A stretch of DNA of 64,000 bases from DATLXH01 sp035576005 (GTDB taxonomy: Bacteria > Acidobacteriota > Thermoanaerobaculia > Gp7-AA8), in the NCBI GenBank assembly GCA_035576005.1, contig DATLXH010000085.1, forward strand, positions 24,276 through 88,275, read 5' to 3'. Of this stretch, positions 42,002 through 51,929 are shown in pieces (the stretch's first letter is position 1; the number at the start of each line of letters is the position of its first letter). A model generated the notes under the pieces. That model was not told the DNA's origin. It saw only the letters and a program-made list of their open reading frames with translations, and did no database searches. A program made the translations under genes and the position numbers.

Positions 42002-43867
42002 ATGACTGAATCCTCCGCTGCTGTTTGCGCCAGGTGCGCAGCGCCCATTGTTGCACCCGCTCGCTTCTGTGGGAGCTGCGGAGCGACTGTTCCGGTATTC
42101 CGCCCGGGGCATGTCATTGACGACCGCTACGAAGTCATGGTGCTGGTGGCCGAAGGTGGCATGAGCGAGGTCTACAAGGTTCGCCACCTTCATCTGGACG
42201 AGATTCGTATGGTGAAAATCATGCGACCCGGCTCCGTCCCGGAGGATACCCACCAGCTACGCTTTCAGCATGAGGCAAAGCTGGCCCGGATGGTCCGCCA
42301 CCCGAACGTGGCCACGCTCCATGACTTCAGTCGACTCGACGATGGCAGCTTCTACATGGTTTGGGAGCACCTGGACGGGCAGACCGTTCAGAACTGGACG
42401 GCGCTAAACCGTCAGATGACTCCCCTCGAAGCGATCGACGTGGCGCTCCAGGTCCTGGACGGTTTGCAGGCGATTCACGACGCAGGCATTGTTCATCGCG
42501 ATATCTCCCCCGACAACATCATGGTGGTGCCTGAAAAAAGTCGCGATGGACAGAGCGAGAGGCTGACCGCCAAAATCATTGATCTCGGGATCGCCAAAAG
42601 ACTGGATCTCGAATCCTCGGCGGCCCGACGAACCGAAACAGGAACGTTCATTGGTAAGGCGAAATATGCTTCGCCCGAACAGGCAGGACTTCTCCGCAAA
42701 GGCGAAGCAATCGATGCCCGGAGCGACATTTACTCGCTCGGCGTCACCCTTTACGAGATGTTATCGGGCACGGTCCCTTTTGAATCATCAACTTTGGAAG
42801 GATACCTTCTCAAGCATCTCAGGGAAGTGCCCCCGCCTCTTCGAAAGGCGGTGCCCACAATTCCCCGGAGTCTCGAAGAGGTCGTGAGCCGCGCGATGGA
42901 GAAGGAGCGCGATCATCGATTCGCGAGTGCGACTGCGTTCCGCGAGGCTCTCGCGGCTGCAAGAGCCGACGTCGTGAGTAGCTCCGAGACGAAGAAAACG
43001 TCACGCTTCAAGCTTCCGACGCTCTCGATACCACACCCGAACCGGCCCCAGGACATGACGACCGAGCGAACCGGTGTTTCCATGAAAGTGGAAGAGGCCG
43101 GGACACTCGCCGCATCCCTGACCCCGAAGCCCGAGGGCGAAAGATCAGCAGAGCGTGCGATCGAGAATATGCTTCCGGGCGAGTTGAGGCCTCGCGCGAA
43201 ACGCTTACCGATTATTCTACTGGTGGGGGTTCTGATTCCCACAGCAGTCGCCCTGACGTTGTGGAAGAGATCGTCGAAGCCTGTTCCTGTTGCCACCGGG
43301 AGCGGCCAGTCCGGCAAGGCCAGCCGAGGTAACTCTCGACCAGCAGAGACCTCGCAGGTCGTGGAAACCGTATTGCCGCCGGCGGAGCCGGTAACTGAAG
43401 CCAGCGACGCTGGGCTTCCTGCGAATGTGGAAGGAGGGATCATTCCCACCGCTACCACTCAGCCAATCATCGCTCCAGCTCCGCCTGCCGCGGCCCCCAG
43501 TCGAAGCGGTGCTCCACTTGTTCCCTCTGCAGCGCTCCCGCCGAGGAACCTTCCTCCGTCTCCTCTCGCGGACAAAATCACCCCACCCGCGTCACAGCCG
43601 GTGCCGAAACCTCCTGCAGTTTCCGAGACATCAGCGATGCAGATTCTCAGGAGCTGGATCACGACGCGAAATGTCTACCCGGCCGACTCAGCATGCTTCC
43701 AGGTCCGCAGCCTCGGATTGAAGAACGCTGGGTATACCGCCGAAGCGATCGCAGGTGACTGCAACGCAGAGAGAGCGGCAGGTAGCGTGATCGGGAAGTG
43801 GCGGGTGGATGCCATCACCGGCGACGTCTACGTGCAGAACGCACGCGGACGCTACGTGAGTCCGTAG
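42002..43867 (+). CDS. Membrane Ser/Thr protein kinase with N-terminal zinc ribbon
   Basis: A 621-residue kinase. C9-x2-C12 and C23-x2-C26 form a zinc ribbon. The kinase domain spans about 38-300: VAEGGMSEVYK glycine loop, Lys in MVKIM, catalytic HRDISPDN, DLGIAKR (in place of DFG), APE-like SPEQAGLL. A membrane segment lies near 400-420 (PIILLVGVLIPTAVALTLW), then a Pro/Ala-rich stretch (440-540) and a small C-terminal domain (ILRSWITTRNVYPADSACFQV...). The regulated targets are unknown; Ser/Thr kinases of this type often control cell-envelope or stress functions. Confidence 0.9.
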   Translation: MTESSAAVCARCAAPIVAPARFCGSCGATVPVFRPGHVIDDRYEVMVLVAEGGMSEVYKVRHLHLDEIRMVKIMRPGSVPEDTHQLRFQHEAKLARMVRHPNVATLHDFSRLDDGSFYMVWEHLDGQTVQNWTALNRQMTPLEAIDVALQVLDGLQAIHDAGIVHRDISPDNIMVVPEKSRDGQSERLTAKIIDLGIAKRLDLESSAARRTETGTFIGKAKYASPEQAGLLRKGEAIDARSDIYSLGVTLYEMLSGTVPFESSTLEGYLLKHLREVPPPLRKAVPTIPRSLEEVVSRAMEKERDHRFASATAFREALAAARADVVSSSETKKTSRFKLPTLSIPHPNRPQDMTTERTGVSMKVEEAGTLAASLTPKPEGERSAERAIENMLPGELRPRAKRLPIILLVGVLIPTAVALTLWKRSSKPVPVATGSGQSGKASRGNSRPAETSQVVETVLPPAEPVTEASDAGLPANVEGGIIPTATTQPIIAPAPPAAAPSRSGAPLVPSAALPPRNLPPSPLADKITPPASQPVPKPPAVSETSAMQILRSWITTRNVYPADSACFQVRSLGLKNAGYTAEAIAGDCNAERAAGSVIGKWRVDAITGDVYVQNARGRYVSP

Positions 43868-43897
43868 TTAGACGGCGGTGGTTGACGGCATGACTCT

Positions 43898-44410
43898 TCA
43901 GGCGATGGGCCGCAGGACCTGTTCGTTCACCGGATGCTCCAGCCTTATCGCGTGAGCGAGAAGTCGCTCATGAAGATCGGGGTCGAGCGTGCCAACGAGA
44001 ACGGTCAATCGCTCGAGATGGACGCCGATCATCAGAATCGAGGAGAACAGAGCTTCAGCCTGCGAACGCTCGAAAGAATGGAACGCTGCCCTGCGGCCGA
44101 ATTCGTCCTCGTGGATCGAGTTCAAAGCGACGAGTGCCTGATCGAAAGCGCCCGAGAGCCGCTTGCCCATCTGCTGTTGCTGGTTGTGACCACCCGACCG
44201 CGTGTGACGGATCGACTCGCTGAGCTTCTCGATGCAGTGAACGAGGGCGCGGAAACCGGTCTCGACGTCGGTCGGGATCTTTTCTCCTCGTTCGTACGCC
44301 GACGAGTAGAGCGTCTCGGCTGTTGGACGGTAATTTCTGCTGACCCTCTCTTTGAGACTCGAGAGAGTCGGGACGTGGCGCATCACTTCGTTCTGTCGCT
44401 GCTGTTCCAT
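43898..44410 (-). CDS. Hypothetical helical protein
   Basis: A 170-residue helix-rich protein (from MEQQRQNEVMRHV). No domain recognised. It is divergent from accA, sharing a 90-base upstream gap. ATG 44410 has GGAAGA upstream; the GTG-type start at 44464 would extend it by 18 residues into the accA leader. No signal peptide or membrane segment seen. Confidence 0.6.
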   Translation of the reverse strand: MEQQRQNEVMRHVPTLSSLKERVSRNYRPTAETLYSSAYERGEKIPTDVETGFRALVHCIEKLSESIRHTRSGGHNQQQQMGKRLSGAFDQALVALNSIHEDEFGRRAAFHSFERSQAEALFSSILMIGVHLERLTVLVGTLDPDLHERLLAHAIRLEHPVNEQVLRPIA

Positions 44411-44500
44411 CTTCGATCTTCCGTTATATGAGTTATTTAGCGCGAAAAGATGCGGTTGTGTCATTTGCCTGAAGCCCGTTCATTTGTTAGGTTCGCGCCC

Positions 44501-45454
44501 ATGATCGCAGATGACACCCAGTTCGAGGAACCGATCCTCAGATTACGCCGCCGTATCGACGAGCTGACTGGCGACAACGGAGAAGGGGCCGATCGCGAAG
44601 AAATCGAAGAGCTCCGCGGGGAGCTTAGCAAAGTCACACGCGATATCTATCAGAACCTGACTCCGTGGCAGAACACTCTCGCTGCACGACACCCCATGCG
44701 GCCCTACACGCTCGACTACATCTCGTATATGTTCGAGAACTTCGTCGAGCTTCACGGAGACCGCAGATTCGCTGACGATCCGGCGATTGTTGCAGGTTTC
44801 GGCAGCCTCGGCGAGCAATCGTGCGCGATCATCGGCCATCAGAAGGGACGGGACACGAAAGAAAAGATTATCCGGAACTTCGGGATGCCGCGCCCTGAGG
44901 GATATCGGAAGGCTCTGAGGATCATGCAACTGGCTGAAAAGTTCAGACGCCCGATCTTCACTTTCATCGACACGACCGGCGCGTATCCCGGCGTGGGCGC
45001 AGAGGAGCGTGGACAAGCGGAGGCCATCGCCGTGAACCTGCGTGAGATGGCCGCTCTTACTGTTCCAATCATCGTGACGGTCACGGGAGAGGGGGGGAGT
45101 GGTGGCGCCTTAGCGCTAGGTGTCGGTGACAGGATCCTGATGCTCGAGCATGCCGTCTACTCGGTGATCTCCCCGGAGGGTTGCGCGGCGATCTTATGGA
45201 AAGATCCCGGGGCGGCAAAGCAGGCGGCCAAGGCGATGAAGATCACCGCCAAAGACCTCAAAGGCCTGGGAGTGATCGATGAGATCGTGCCCGAGCCGGA
45301 GGGAGGAGCGCATAACGATCACCGCGGCGCTGCGGCGCTCCTGCGCGCCGCGCTGGAGCGGAACCTCAAGGAAGTCCGGAGAACGAGAGAGTCTCTACTG
45401 CCTGAAGAGCGATACAAGAAGTTTCGTAAGATGGGCATCTACGAGAAGGCCTGA
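44501..45454 (+). CDS. accA: Acetyl-CoA carboxylase carboxyltransferase subunit alpha
   Basis: A 317-residue AccA: FEEPILRLRRRIDEL at the start, PYTLDYI, GHQKGRDTKEK, FGMPRPEGYRKALRIM, TFIDTTGAYPGVGAEERGQ, EGGSGGALALGVGD and SPEGCAAILWKD. It transfers carboxyl from biotin to acetyl-CoA with AccD (elsewhere). The start is the ATG at 44501. Confidence 0.97.
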   Translation: MIADDTQFEEPILRLRRRIDELTGDNGEGADREEIEELRGELSKVTRDIYQNLTPWQNTLAARHPMRPYTLDYISYMFENFVELHGDRRFADDPAIVAGFGSLGEQSCAIIGHQKGRDTKEKIIRNFGMPRPEGYRKALRIMQLAEKFRRPIFTFIDTTGAYPGVGAEERGQAEAIAVNLREMAALTVPIIVTVTGEGGSGGALALGVGDRILMLEHAVYSVISPEGCAAILWKDPGAAKQAAKAMKITAKDLKGLGVIDEIVPEPEGGAHNDHRGAAALLRAALERNLKEVRRTRESLLPEERYKKFRKMGIYEKA

Positions 45455-45504
45455 TCGCTCGATCGCTGAGTGACAGCTCCACGCCTTCGCGACCGGGTAG
45501 ATCA

Positions 45505-47229
45505 ATGCCGACCTACGATGAATGGATTCTGAGAGTCGACGAGGAAAGGTCTCCTGAGTTTCCCCTGGAATCCCCTCTCATCCGTTCGATACTGAGGCGT
45601 CGCGGCGTGGTCTGCCACGAGAGTTTTCGCCGCTTTGTTTCGCCCTCGATCGACGACCTTCACGACGGCGCCTCAATCCATGGGATGGAGGTGGCTTGCG
45701 AGCGGATCTTCCGCGCGATTCGCGATCGAGAGAACATTCTCATTTACGGCGACTACGACGTTGATGGCGTCACGTCGATCGTTCTGCTCACTACGGTTCT
45801 CTCCCGGCTCGGAGCGGATGTCGGTTACGTAATCCCGCACCGCCTTGCCGACGGGTACGGCCTCAAATCCGAAGTTCTCGCGCGTGTGGAGAAAGAGCGG
45901 CAGATCAAGCTTGTCATCACCGTGGATTGCGGCATTACGTCCGTTGAGCCCGTCCTCAGTGCGATCGAGCGCGGTATCGACGTCATCATTACAGACCACC
46001 ATCTGCCGCCGGGCAACCTGCCCGCCGCCGCTGCCGTACTCAACCCGCGGCAACCTGGCTGCTCATATCCTTTCAAGGATCTTGCGGGCGCAGGGGTCGC
46101 GCTCAAACTCTGCGCGGAACTGCTTCGAAGATCGGGAAGCTCGATGTCACTGCTGTCACTCATGAAGATTGCAGCACTGGGAACGGTCGCCGACGTGGCT
46201 CCCCTCATCGGGGAGAATCGAACGATTGTCAGCCTCGGCTTGAAGGGGCTATCGCATTCGACCAACTTCGGGCTGAGCGCGCTCCTGCGAACCGTCGGAC
46301 TCGAAGGCCATGGAGTCAGGGCAAGCGATGTCGGATTCAAACTGGGTCCCCGCATCAATGCTGCGGGCCGGCTCGCGTCAGCCGATACGGCGATCCAGCT
46401 CTTCGGGGCGAAAGATGAAGCGGTCGCGAACCAGTTGGTTGACGAGTTGAATCGTCTGAACCGGGAGCGTCAGTCCATCGAAAAAGATGTCCGCAGGGAC
46501 GCAGAGGAACAGATCGCAACCAGTGGAGTCGGGAACATCCTCGTTCTCTCTTCGGAGACGTGGCACCGAGGGGTTCTGGGGCTATCCGCGGGAAGGCTCG
46601 CGCAGAAGTACAACCGTCCGGTGCTGATGATCGCCGTCGAAGGAGAGACCTGCTCCGGCTCAGCCCGAAGCATCTCCAGCATCAACCTCCATGGAGCGCT
46701 CGAAAAGGTCGCGCATCTTTTCACCCACTTCGGTGGCCACGAGTTCGCCTGCGGTTTCTCTTTACCCGTCTCAAATCTGGCTCCGTTGAAAACTCTTCTC
46801 CGCGCTCACTTTTCCTCGCACGACATTGCCGCGTTTCGGCGGACAGCATGGATCGAGGGTGAGCTCACACCGCGTGCTCTGACCCGAAGTTTCATGAAAG
46901 AGCATCAGAGTCTGGAGCCCTTTGGTGCCGGCAACCCTCAGCCACTCTTCCTTATGAGAGGGCTCAGGGTCTCGGGACGGAGGGAGTTTTCAGAAGGTTG
47001 TCACGAAGTGATGCTCGCCCGCGACGACCGATCGGTACCGGCGGTGATCTGGCCTTCGCAGACAGAATTGCTACCGCTGTTTGACTCCGGTTGCGAGCTC
47101 GATCTCGTTGCGCAACTTCAACCGACACGCTATTCGCAGGCTGGCGTCCGACTCGAGCTGGTTGACGCAGCTCGATCGGGAGAGATGATCGTGCGGAACG
47201 AAACGGGAAGGCAGGCTGTTAGTTTCTGA
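45505..47229 (+). CDS. recJ: Single-stranded-DNA exonuclease RecJ
   Basis: A 574-residue RecJ: GDYDVDGVTS (DHH motif I), TVDCGIT, TDHHLPP (DHH), GTVADVAPL and SGSARS, followed by a C-terminal OB-like domain. It degrades single-stranded DNA 5' to 3' in repair and recombination. Followed after 6 bases by the LptC/LptA gene, possibly as one operon. Confidence 0.95.
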   Translation: MPTYDEWILRVDEERSPEFPLESPLIRSILRRRGVVCHESFRRFVSPSIDDLHDGASIHGMEVACERIFRAIRDRENILIYGDYDVDGVTSIVLLTTVLSRLGADVGYVIPHRLADGYGLKSEVLARVEKERQIKLVITVDCGITSVEPVLSAIERGIDVIITDHHLPPGNLPAAAAVLNPRQPGCSYPFKDLAGAGVALKLCAELLRRSGSSMSLLSLMKIAALGTVADVAPLIGENRTIVSLGLKGLSHSTNFGLSALLRTVGLEGHGVRASDVGFKLGPRINAAGRLASADTAIQLFGAKDEAVANQLVDELNRLNRERQSIEKDVRRDAEEQIATSGVGNILVLSSETWHRGVLGLSAGRLAQKYNRPVLMIAVEGETCSGSARSISSINLHGALEKVAHLFTHFGGHEFACGFSLPVSNLAPLKTLLRAHFSSHDIAAFRRTAWIEGELTPRALTRSFMKEHQSLEPFGAGNPQPLFLMRGLRVSGRREFSEGCHEVMLARDDRSVPAVIWPSQTELLPLFDSGCELDLVAQLQPTRYSQAGVRLELVDAARSGEMIVRNETGRQAVSF

Positions 47230-47235
47230 CTACTG

Positions 47236-49197
47236 ATGCAGCGTACTGTCAGAACACTTCGTCTTGTCATCCCCCTCGCCTTCGTCAGCTTCGTGGCCTT
47301 TATTTTTGTCAGTTACACGGCAAATTCACGACGGGACCGTGCGCCGGGCGAAGCGATCACTTCGACAATCCGCAAAGGCGATCAACCGCGGCTGGTGGCC
47401 GACGTTTTCGAGGATACGCAGACCCTGGGTGGACGAACGCTCTCGAGGATCCGGGCTCGAAGAACCATGGGCTTTGCGTCGGGCTGGACCACCCTCGAGG
47501 GGGTCACGCTGACGCTCTACAGAAACGATGGCGGTGAGTACGAGTTAACGGCGGCCCAGGCACAGTTCAACTCGAAGACGAAGGAAGCGGAGGTCAAAGG
47601 AGGCGTGAAAGTCCGATCCAGCGACGGAATCGAGCTCCTCACGGAGGAGATGAAGTTCGATGGGACTCACCTTCTCAATGAGATCCCTGTGGACTTCAAA
47701 TTCGACACCTGGCAGGGGAGGGCTGGAGCAATTTCTCTCAGTGTCGAGGATCAGACTCTTCTCCTCGACAAAGGCGTCACGGCTGCCTCCAGCTCCGGGA
47801 GTCTTCCAGGGAACAATGTGAAGATCTCGTCGCAACAGACCCTCTTCAGGCGGAAAGATGGAGTGGCCGAGTTCCGTGGAAAGGCGACCGTGGTGCGTGA
47901 GCTCGACCGGCTCGAGAGCGATCTTGTCGAGGCCCGATTCGACCAGAGCCGGAAGGTTCTCGTAGGACTCGAAGGCAGTGGCAACACCAGAATGATGCTC
48001 GCCAGGAACTCGGGTCTCATATCGGGAGCCGGCGACGCGGGAACGCTCCAGGCAGATCGTTTTCGATGTGAGATGACCGCTACAGGAGGGGTCGCCGCCG
48101 TCCATATTCTCGGGGAGAAAGGACCGGCACGTGCGGACCTTACGGGTCCTCCCGCGCGCCACATCGATGCGACAAGCTTCCTGGTGACGCTCACCGATCA
48201 CGTGGTGACCCAGCTCCAGGCAGTCGGGGCGGTGCATCTTGTGGAGACCGGGCAGGAACGTCGAAGGATCGACAGCGACCGGATGAAGTTGTACTTCGAC
48301 AAGGCAACGCGAGCCGCAGTGAGCGGACTGATGGAAGGATCATTTCGTTACGACGATGGGCGCAATCAGGCCACGAGCGAGCGTGCCGATTACGACATTC
48401 TCGGCGACCGTGTGGTCATGACCGAGGTTCCAGGTTCGTCTCCCACACTTCGCTCGGGCGGACACTCTCTCAAAGCCGACCGCATCGAGCTCTCCCCCAA
48501 GGCAGGCATGCTCAAGGCGATGGGGAACGTCATTTCCCAGCTTGAATCGAAAGGTGGCGCCCCCACATCCTCCCCCTCCGCGAGCGGCACCAGCTTGTTC
48601 CCCGGCGACCGGACGGTGTTCGTCAACGCCGATTCTCTTCTCGTGAGGCAGGCCGTGCGGACGGCGTCATTCTCGGGGAATGTGCGCGCTTGGCAGGACA
48701 ACAATACTCTGTTCGCCTCCGAGTTGCAGGTCACGGGCGCGGGGGATCAGATAGAAGCTCGCGGGGGCGTCCGAGCGCTGCTGTACAATGCGCCCGGCGA
48801 AGCGCGGAAGGCTCCTTTGACAGCTCGCGGTGACCAGCTATCAGGCCGGAAACTGAGCCGCAAGCTCGAACTGAGTGGCGCGGTTCGCGTGGAGGATGGT
48901 TCGCGAGTTCTCTCGTCCGACCGAGCTACATTCTTTTTTGACGCGACGCGGAAAATTGAGCGTGTCGAAGCGGAGTCCAAAGTAGTCATGACCGAGGCAG
49001 TTACCAAGCGCAAAGGGTCTGGAGAGAAAGCGGTTTACCAGATCGCGAAGAAGTTTCTGACTTTGACGGGTTCGCCAGCAGAGATGTCAGATCCCCAGGG
49101 CAATGTTCGCGGGCAGCAGATTTTGTTCGATCTGGCCAAGAACAAGGTCGACGTCATCAGCGGCGGTTCTCCCAATGAAGCGAGCTACCGTCCATGA
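47236..49197 (+). CDS. LPS transport protein: LptC-type with LptA/OstA domains in one chain
   Basis: A 653-residue membrane-anchored protein. A single N-terminal segment (about 8-27, LVIPLAFVSFVAFIFVSYTA) is followed by an LptC-type domain (RRTMGFASGWTTLEGVTLTLY, AEVKGGVKVRSSDGIEL), then OstA/LptA beta-jellyroll repeats (about 200-640; GSGNTRMML, SADSLLVRQ, ...). It likely carries LPS across the periplasm; LptC and LptA are usually separate proteins. It lies directly upstream of lptB and rpoN, the normal lptCAB-rpoN order. Confidence 0.85.
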   Translation: MQRTVRTLRLVIPLAFVSFVAFIFVSYTANSRRDRAPGEAITSTIRKGDQPRLVADVFEDTQTLGGRTLSRIRARRTMGFASGWTTLEGVTLTLYRNDGGEYELTAAQAQFNSKTKEAEVKGGVKVRSSDGIELLTEEMKFDGTHLLNEIPVDFKFDTWQGRAGAISLSVEDQTLLLDKGVTAASSSGSLPGNNVKISSQQTLFRRKDGVAEFRGKATVVRELDRLESDLVEARFDQSRKVLVGLEGSGNTRMMLARNSGLISGAGDAGTLQADRFRCEMTATGGVAAVHILGEKGPARADLTGPPARHIDATSFLVTLTDHVVTQLQAVGAVHLVETGQERRRIDSDRMKLYFDKATRAAVSGLMEGSFRYDDGRNQATSERADYDILGDRVVMTEVPGSSPTLRSGGHSLKADRIELSPKAGMLKAMGNVISQLESKGGAPTSSPSASGTSLFPGDRTVFVNADSLLVRQAVRTASFSGNVRAWQDNNTLFASELQVTGAGDQIEARGGVRALLYNAPGEARKAPLTARGDQLSGRKLSRKLELSGAVRVEDGSRVLSSDRATFFFDATRKIERVEAESKVVMTEAVTKRKGSGEKAVYQIAKKFLTLTGSPAEMSDPQGNVRGQQILFDLAKNKVDVISGGSPNEASYRP

Positions 49198-49209
49198 GAA
49201 TGGGGAGTC

Positions 49210-50007
49210 GTGTTGACTGAGCAGGGAATTCTCGAGAGAGAGCATCAGGACGACCAGAAGACGACCGCGCGTTCGGACCGCGCTCTCCGTCTGAGTGCCG
49301 ATCATCTACTCAAAGTCTATCGAGGGCGCAAGGTCGTGAAAGACGTGTCGGTCGAGATCGCTCAAGGCGAGATCGTTGGCCTGCTCGGGCCGAACGGAGC
49401 AGGGAAAACCACGACGTTTTACATGGTCGTGGGGTTGACTCGCCCCGATTCAGGCCGTGTGATGCTTGGCGACGAAGACATCACCGATCTCCCCATGTAC
49501 CTGCGGGCGCAGAAGGGAATCAGTTATCTGCCGCAGGAAGCGTCTATCTTCCGCAAACTGACGGTTGAAGAAAATCTGCTGGCAGTTTTCGAGACGATGA
49601 ATCTGCCGTTGGCTGAACGGGATCGCAGGACGCGCGCACTGCTCGAGGAGTTTCACGTTTCACACATCGCGAGGAGTAAGGCGTACACTTTGTCCGGAGG
49701 AGAAAGGCGACGGGTGGAGATCGCCCGCAGTCTGGCAATTAATCCGGCATTCATCTTGCTGGACGAGCCGTTCGCGGGGATCGATCCAATCGCCGTATTC
49801 GACATACAAAAAATCGTTTCAGAGCTCCGTGATCGAGGGATCGGCATTCTCATCACCGATCACAACGTGCGCGAAACTTTGAAGATCACCGACCGGGCCT
49901 ATATCATCAAGGAAGGTGAGATCTTTCGTCAGGGCAGACCCGAGAGTCTGTCGGCCGATGCTGAAGTCAGGCGGATTTATCTCGGAGACGCTTTCAATCT
50001 GAACTGA
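49210..50007 (+). CDS. lptB: LPS export ABC transporter ATP-binding protein
   Basis: A 265-residue ABC ATPase: Walker A GPNGAGKTT (60-68), LSGGERRR and FILLDEPFAGIDP. It powers LPS extraction with LptF/LptG (fused here, 61534). GTG 49210 is preceded by GGGGAG; TTG 49213 is also possible. Confidence 0.96.
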   Translation: MLTEQGILEREHQDDQKTTARSDRALRLSADHLLKVYRGRKVVKDVSVEIAQGEIVGLLGPNGAGKTTTFYMVVGLTRPDSGRVMLGDEDITDLPMYLRAQKGISYLPQEASIFRKLTVEENLLAVFETMNLPLAERDRRTRALLEEFHVSHIARSKAYTLSGGERRRVEIARSLAINPAFILLDEPFAGIDPIAVFDIQKIVSELRDRGIGILITDHNVRETLKITDRAYIIKEGEIFRQGRPESLSADAEVRRIYLGDAFNLN

Positions 50008-50059
50008 CCATCGGGCCGCACATCCAACGTGCGACGCGACGTCCAGACCACACACAGAC

Positions 50060-51508
50060 ATGGCACTAGAGCAGAAACTTCACTTAAAGCTGTCGCAGAA
50101 GCTGATCATGACGCCGTCGTTGCAGCAGGCGATCAAGCTGCTGCAATTGAGCAAGCTCGAGCTCCAGGAAGTCCTCAATCAGGAGTTGCTCGAGAATCCT
50201 CTGCTCGAGGAGCTCGCCGAGGAAAATAAGGCGGAAGAAGGGGATCCTCCCGAGCAGAAGACCGCGGAGGAAGAAGCCAAAGCCGAAGAAGTCGCAGAGG
50301 CGGACAAAGAGAAAGACTCCTTCGACGAGATCGACTACGACGCGTACTTCCAGGACTACATCGAGTACGGCTACAACCCGCGGATGAATGAGGAGCACGA
50401 TGAGTTTCCCATCGAGAACACCCTCACCAGGCCGCCCAATCTCGCAGACCATCTGACATGGCAGCTCTCGATGTCCGATGCCTCTGCGCAAATCAAAGCC
50501 GTCGGGAACTTCATCATCGGCAACATCGATGGAGACGGGTATCTCCGCGCCAACATCGAGGAGATTGCTGCTTCGGGGCCCTATCCCGTCGAAGACGCAG
50601 AAGCCGCTCTCAAACGCGTTCAGTCGTTCGATCCGATCGGCGTTGGAGCGCGCGACCTCCGAGAATGCCTGCTCCTCCAGCTCCGGCATCTCGAGATCGA
50701 GAACGAGCTCGTCGAGCTCATCATCCGCGATCGCTGGGACGACTTCATGAACCGGCACTTCGTTCAGATCGCCAAGAGTCTCGGCATCGAGATGAAGGCG
50801 CTCGAGGTGATTGTCGACGTCATCAAGCATCTCGATCCCAAGCCGGGCCGGAAGTACAACAACGAGCGAGCCATCTACGTCGAGCCCGATGTCTATGTTT
50901 ACAAGGTCAGCGACGAGTATGTGATCGTCCTCAACGAGGACGGCATGCCGAAGCTGCGGATCAATGGCAGCTACCGCCAGATGCTCAACCACATCGACTC
51001 CAAGCAGGATGGCGAGACGGTCAACTACATCAAGGACAAAATCCGCTCGGCCGTGTGGCTGATCAAGTCACTCGATCAAAGACAGCGCACGATCTATAAG
51101 GTCGCGGAGTCAATTATCAAGCACCAGAAAGAGTTCCTCGAGAAGGGGATCGATTTCCTCCGTCCTCTCGTATTACGCGACGTGGCGGACGACATTCAGA
51201 TGCATGAGTCCACGGTCTCCCGCGTGGTGTCGAACAAGTACATGCACACCCCCCGCGGGCTCTTCCTGATGAAGTACTTTTTTCACAGCGGAATCGATTC
51301 AGAGTTCGGAGAGGACATCTCGAGTCTGACGGTCAAGAAAAAAATTCAGGGATTCATTGATGCCGAGGATCCGCGCAAGCCGCTCTCGGACTCAAAGATC
51401 ATGAAGATTCTCAACGACGAAGGCATCAATATCGCCCGTCGCACAGTCGCGAAGTATCGCGATGAGCTGAACATCCCTTCTTCCACCGATCGAAAGCAGA
51501 TTTTTTGA
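50060..51508 (+). CDS. rpoN: RNA polymerase sigma-54 factor
   Basis: A 482-residue RpoN: MALEQKLHLKLSQKLIMTPS begins the activator-interacting region, a long acidic linker (about 45-95), the core-binding region, and the RpoN box ARRTVAKYRDEL near the C-terminus (with a preceding helix-turn-helix, DIQMHESTVSRVVSNKY). Directs transcription from -24/-12 promoters with activators. Followed by hpf as in proteobacteria. Confidence 0.96.
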   Translation: MALEQKLHLKLSQKLIMTPSLQQAIKLLQLSKLELQEVLNQELLENPLLEELAEENKAEEGDPPEQKTAEEEAKAEEVAEADKEKDSFDEIDYDAYFQDYIEYGYNPRMNEEHDEFPIENTLTRPPNLADHLTWQLSMSDASAQIKAVGNFIIGNIDGDGYLRANIEEIAASGPYPVEDAEAALKRVQSFDPIGVGARDLRECLLLQLRHLEIENELVELIIRDRWDDFMNRHFVQIAKSLGIEMKALEVIVDVIKHLDPKPGRKYNNERAIYVEPDVYVYKVSDEYVIVLNEDGMPKLRINGSYRQMLNHIDSKQDGETVNYIKDKIRSAVWLIKSLDQRQRTIYKVAESIIKHQKEFLEKGIDFLRPLVLRDVADDIQMHESTVSRVVSNKYMHTPRGLFLMKYFFHSGIDSEFGEDISSLTVKKKIQGFIDAEDPRKPLSDSKIMKILNDEGINIARRTVAKYRDELNIPSSTDRKQIF

Positions 51509-51517
51509 GGAGCGTGA

Positions 51518-51856
51518 ATGACCACTGAGATCAGCGGCCGCAACTATGAGGTCACCGACCGGATCCGCAACTTCATTGAGAACAAGCTCGTTAAAATCAC
51601 CAAGTACTTCGATGACATCATCGAGATCCGCTGTGTGTTGAACGTCGAAAAATACCGGCATATCTGCGAGATCATCGTGATCGGCAGACAGAACGACCTG
51701 AAAGCTGTGCAGGAAGGGGAAACGATGGAGGAGGCAATCAACCTCACCGTCGACCACCTGAAGCGTCAGGCCCAGAAGAGTCATGAGAAAATCCGCGATC
51801 ATCATCGCGGTGAGACCCCGATCCCTCTCGATGACGAAGAGATGCCTCAGTCTTGA
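51518..51856 (+). CDS. hpf: Ribosome hibernation-promoting factor, short form
   Basis: A 112-residue HPF: the S30AE/YhbH fold (EISGRNYEVTDRIRNFIENK, YFDDIIEIRCVLNVEKYRH ... EEAINLTVDHLKRQ). It lacks the C-terminal dimerisation domain of long HPF. It sits 9 bases after rpoN. Inactivates or stabilises ribosomes in starvation. Confidence 0.92.
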   Translation: MTTEISGRNYEVTDRIRNFIENKLVKITKYFDDIIEIRCVLNVEKYRHICEIIVIGRQNDLKAVQEGETMEEAINLTVDHLKRQAQKSHEKIRDHHRGETPIPLDDEEMPQS

Positions 51857-51929
51857 CAGGCGCGTGATTCGATTGCCATGAAATCACACGCTTCGTTAGC
51901 AGGGACGAGAATGCCTGGCAGGACGGCTG

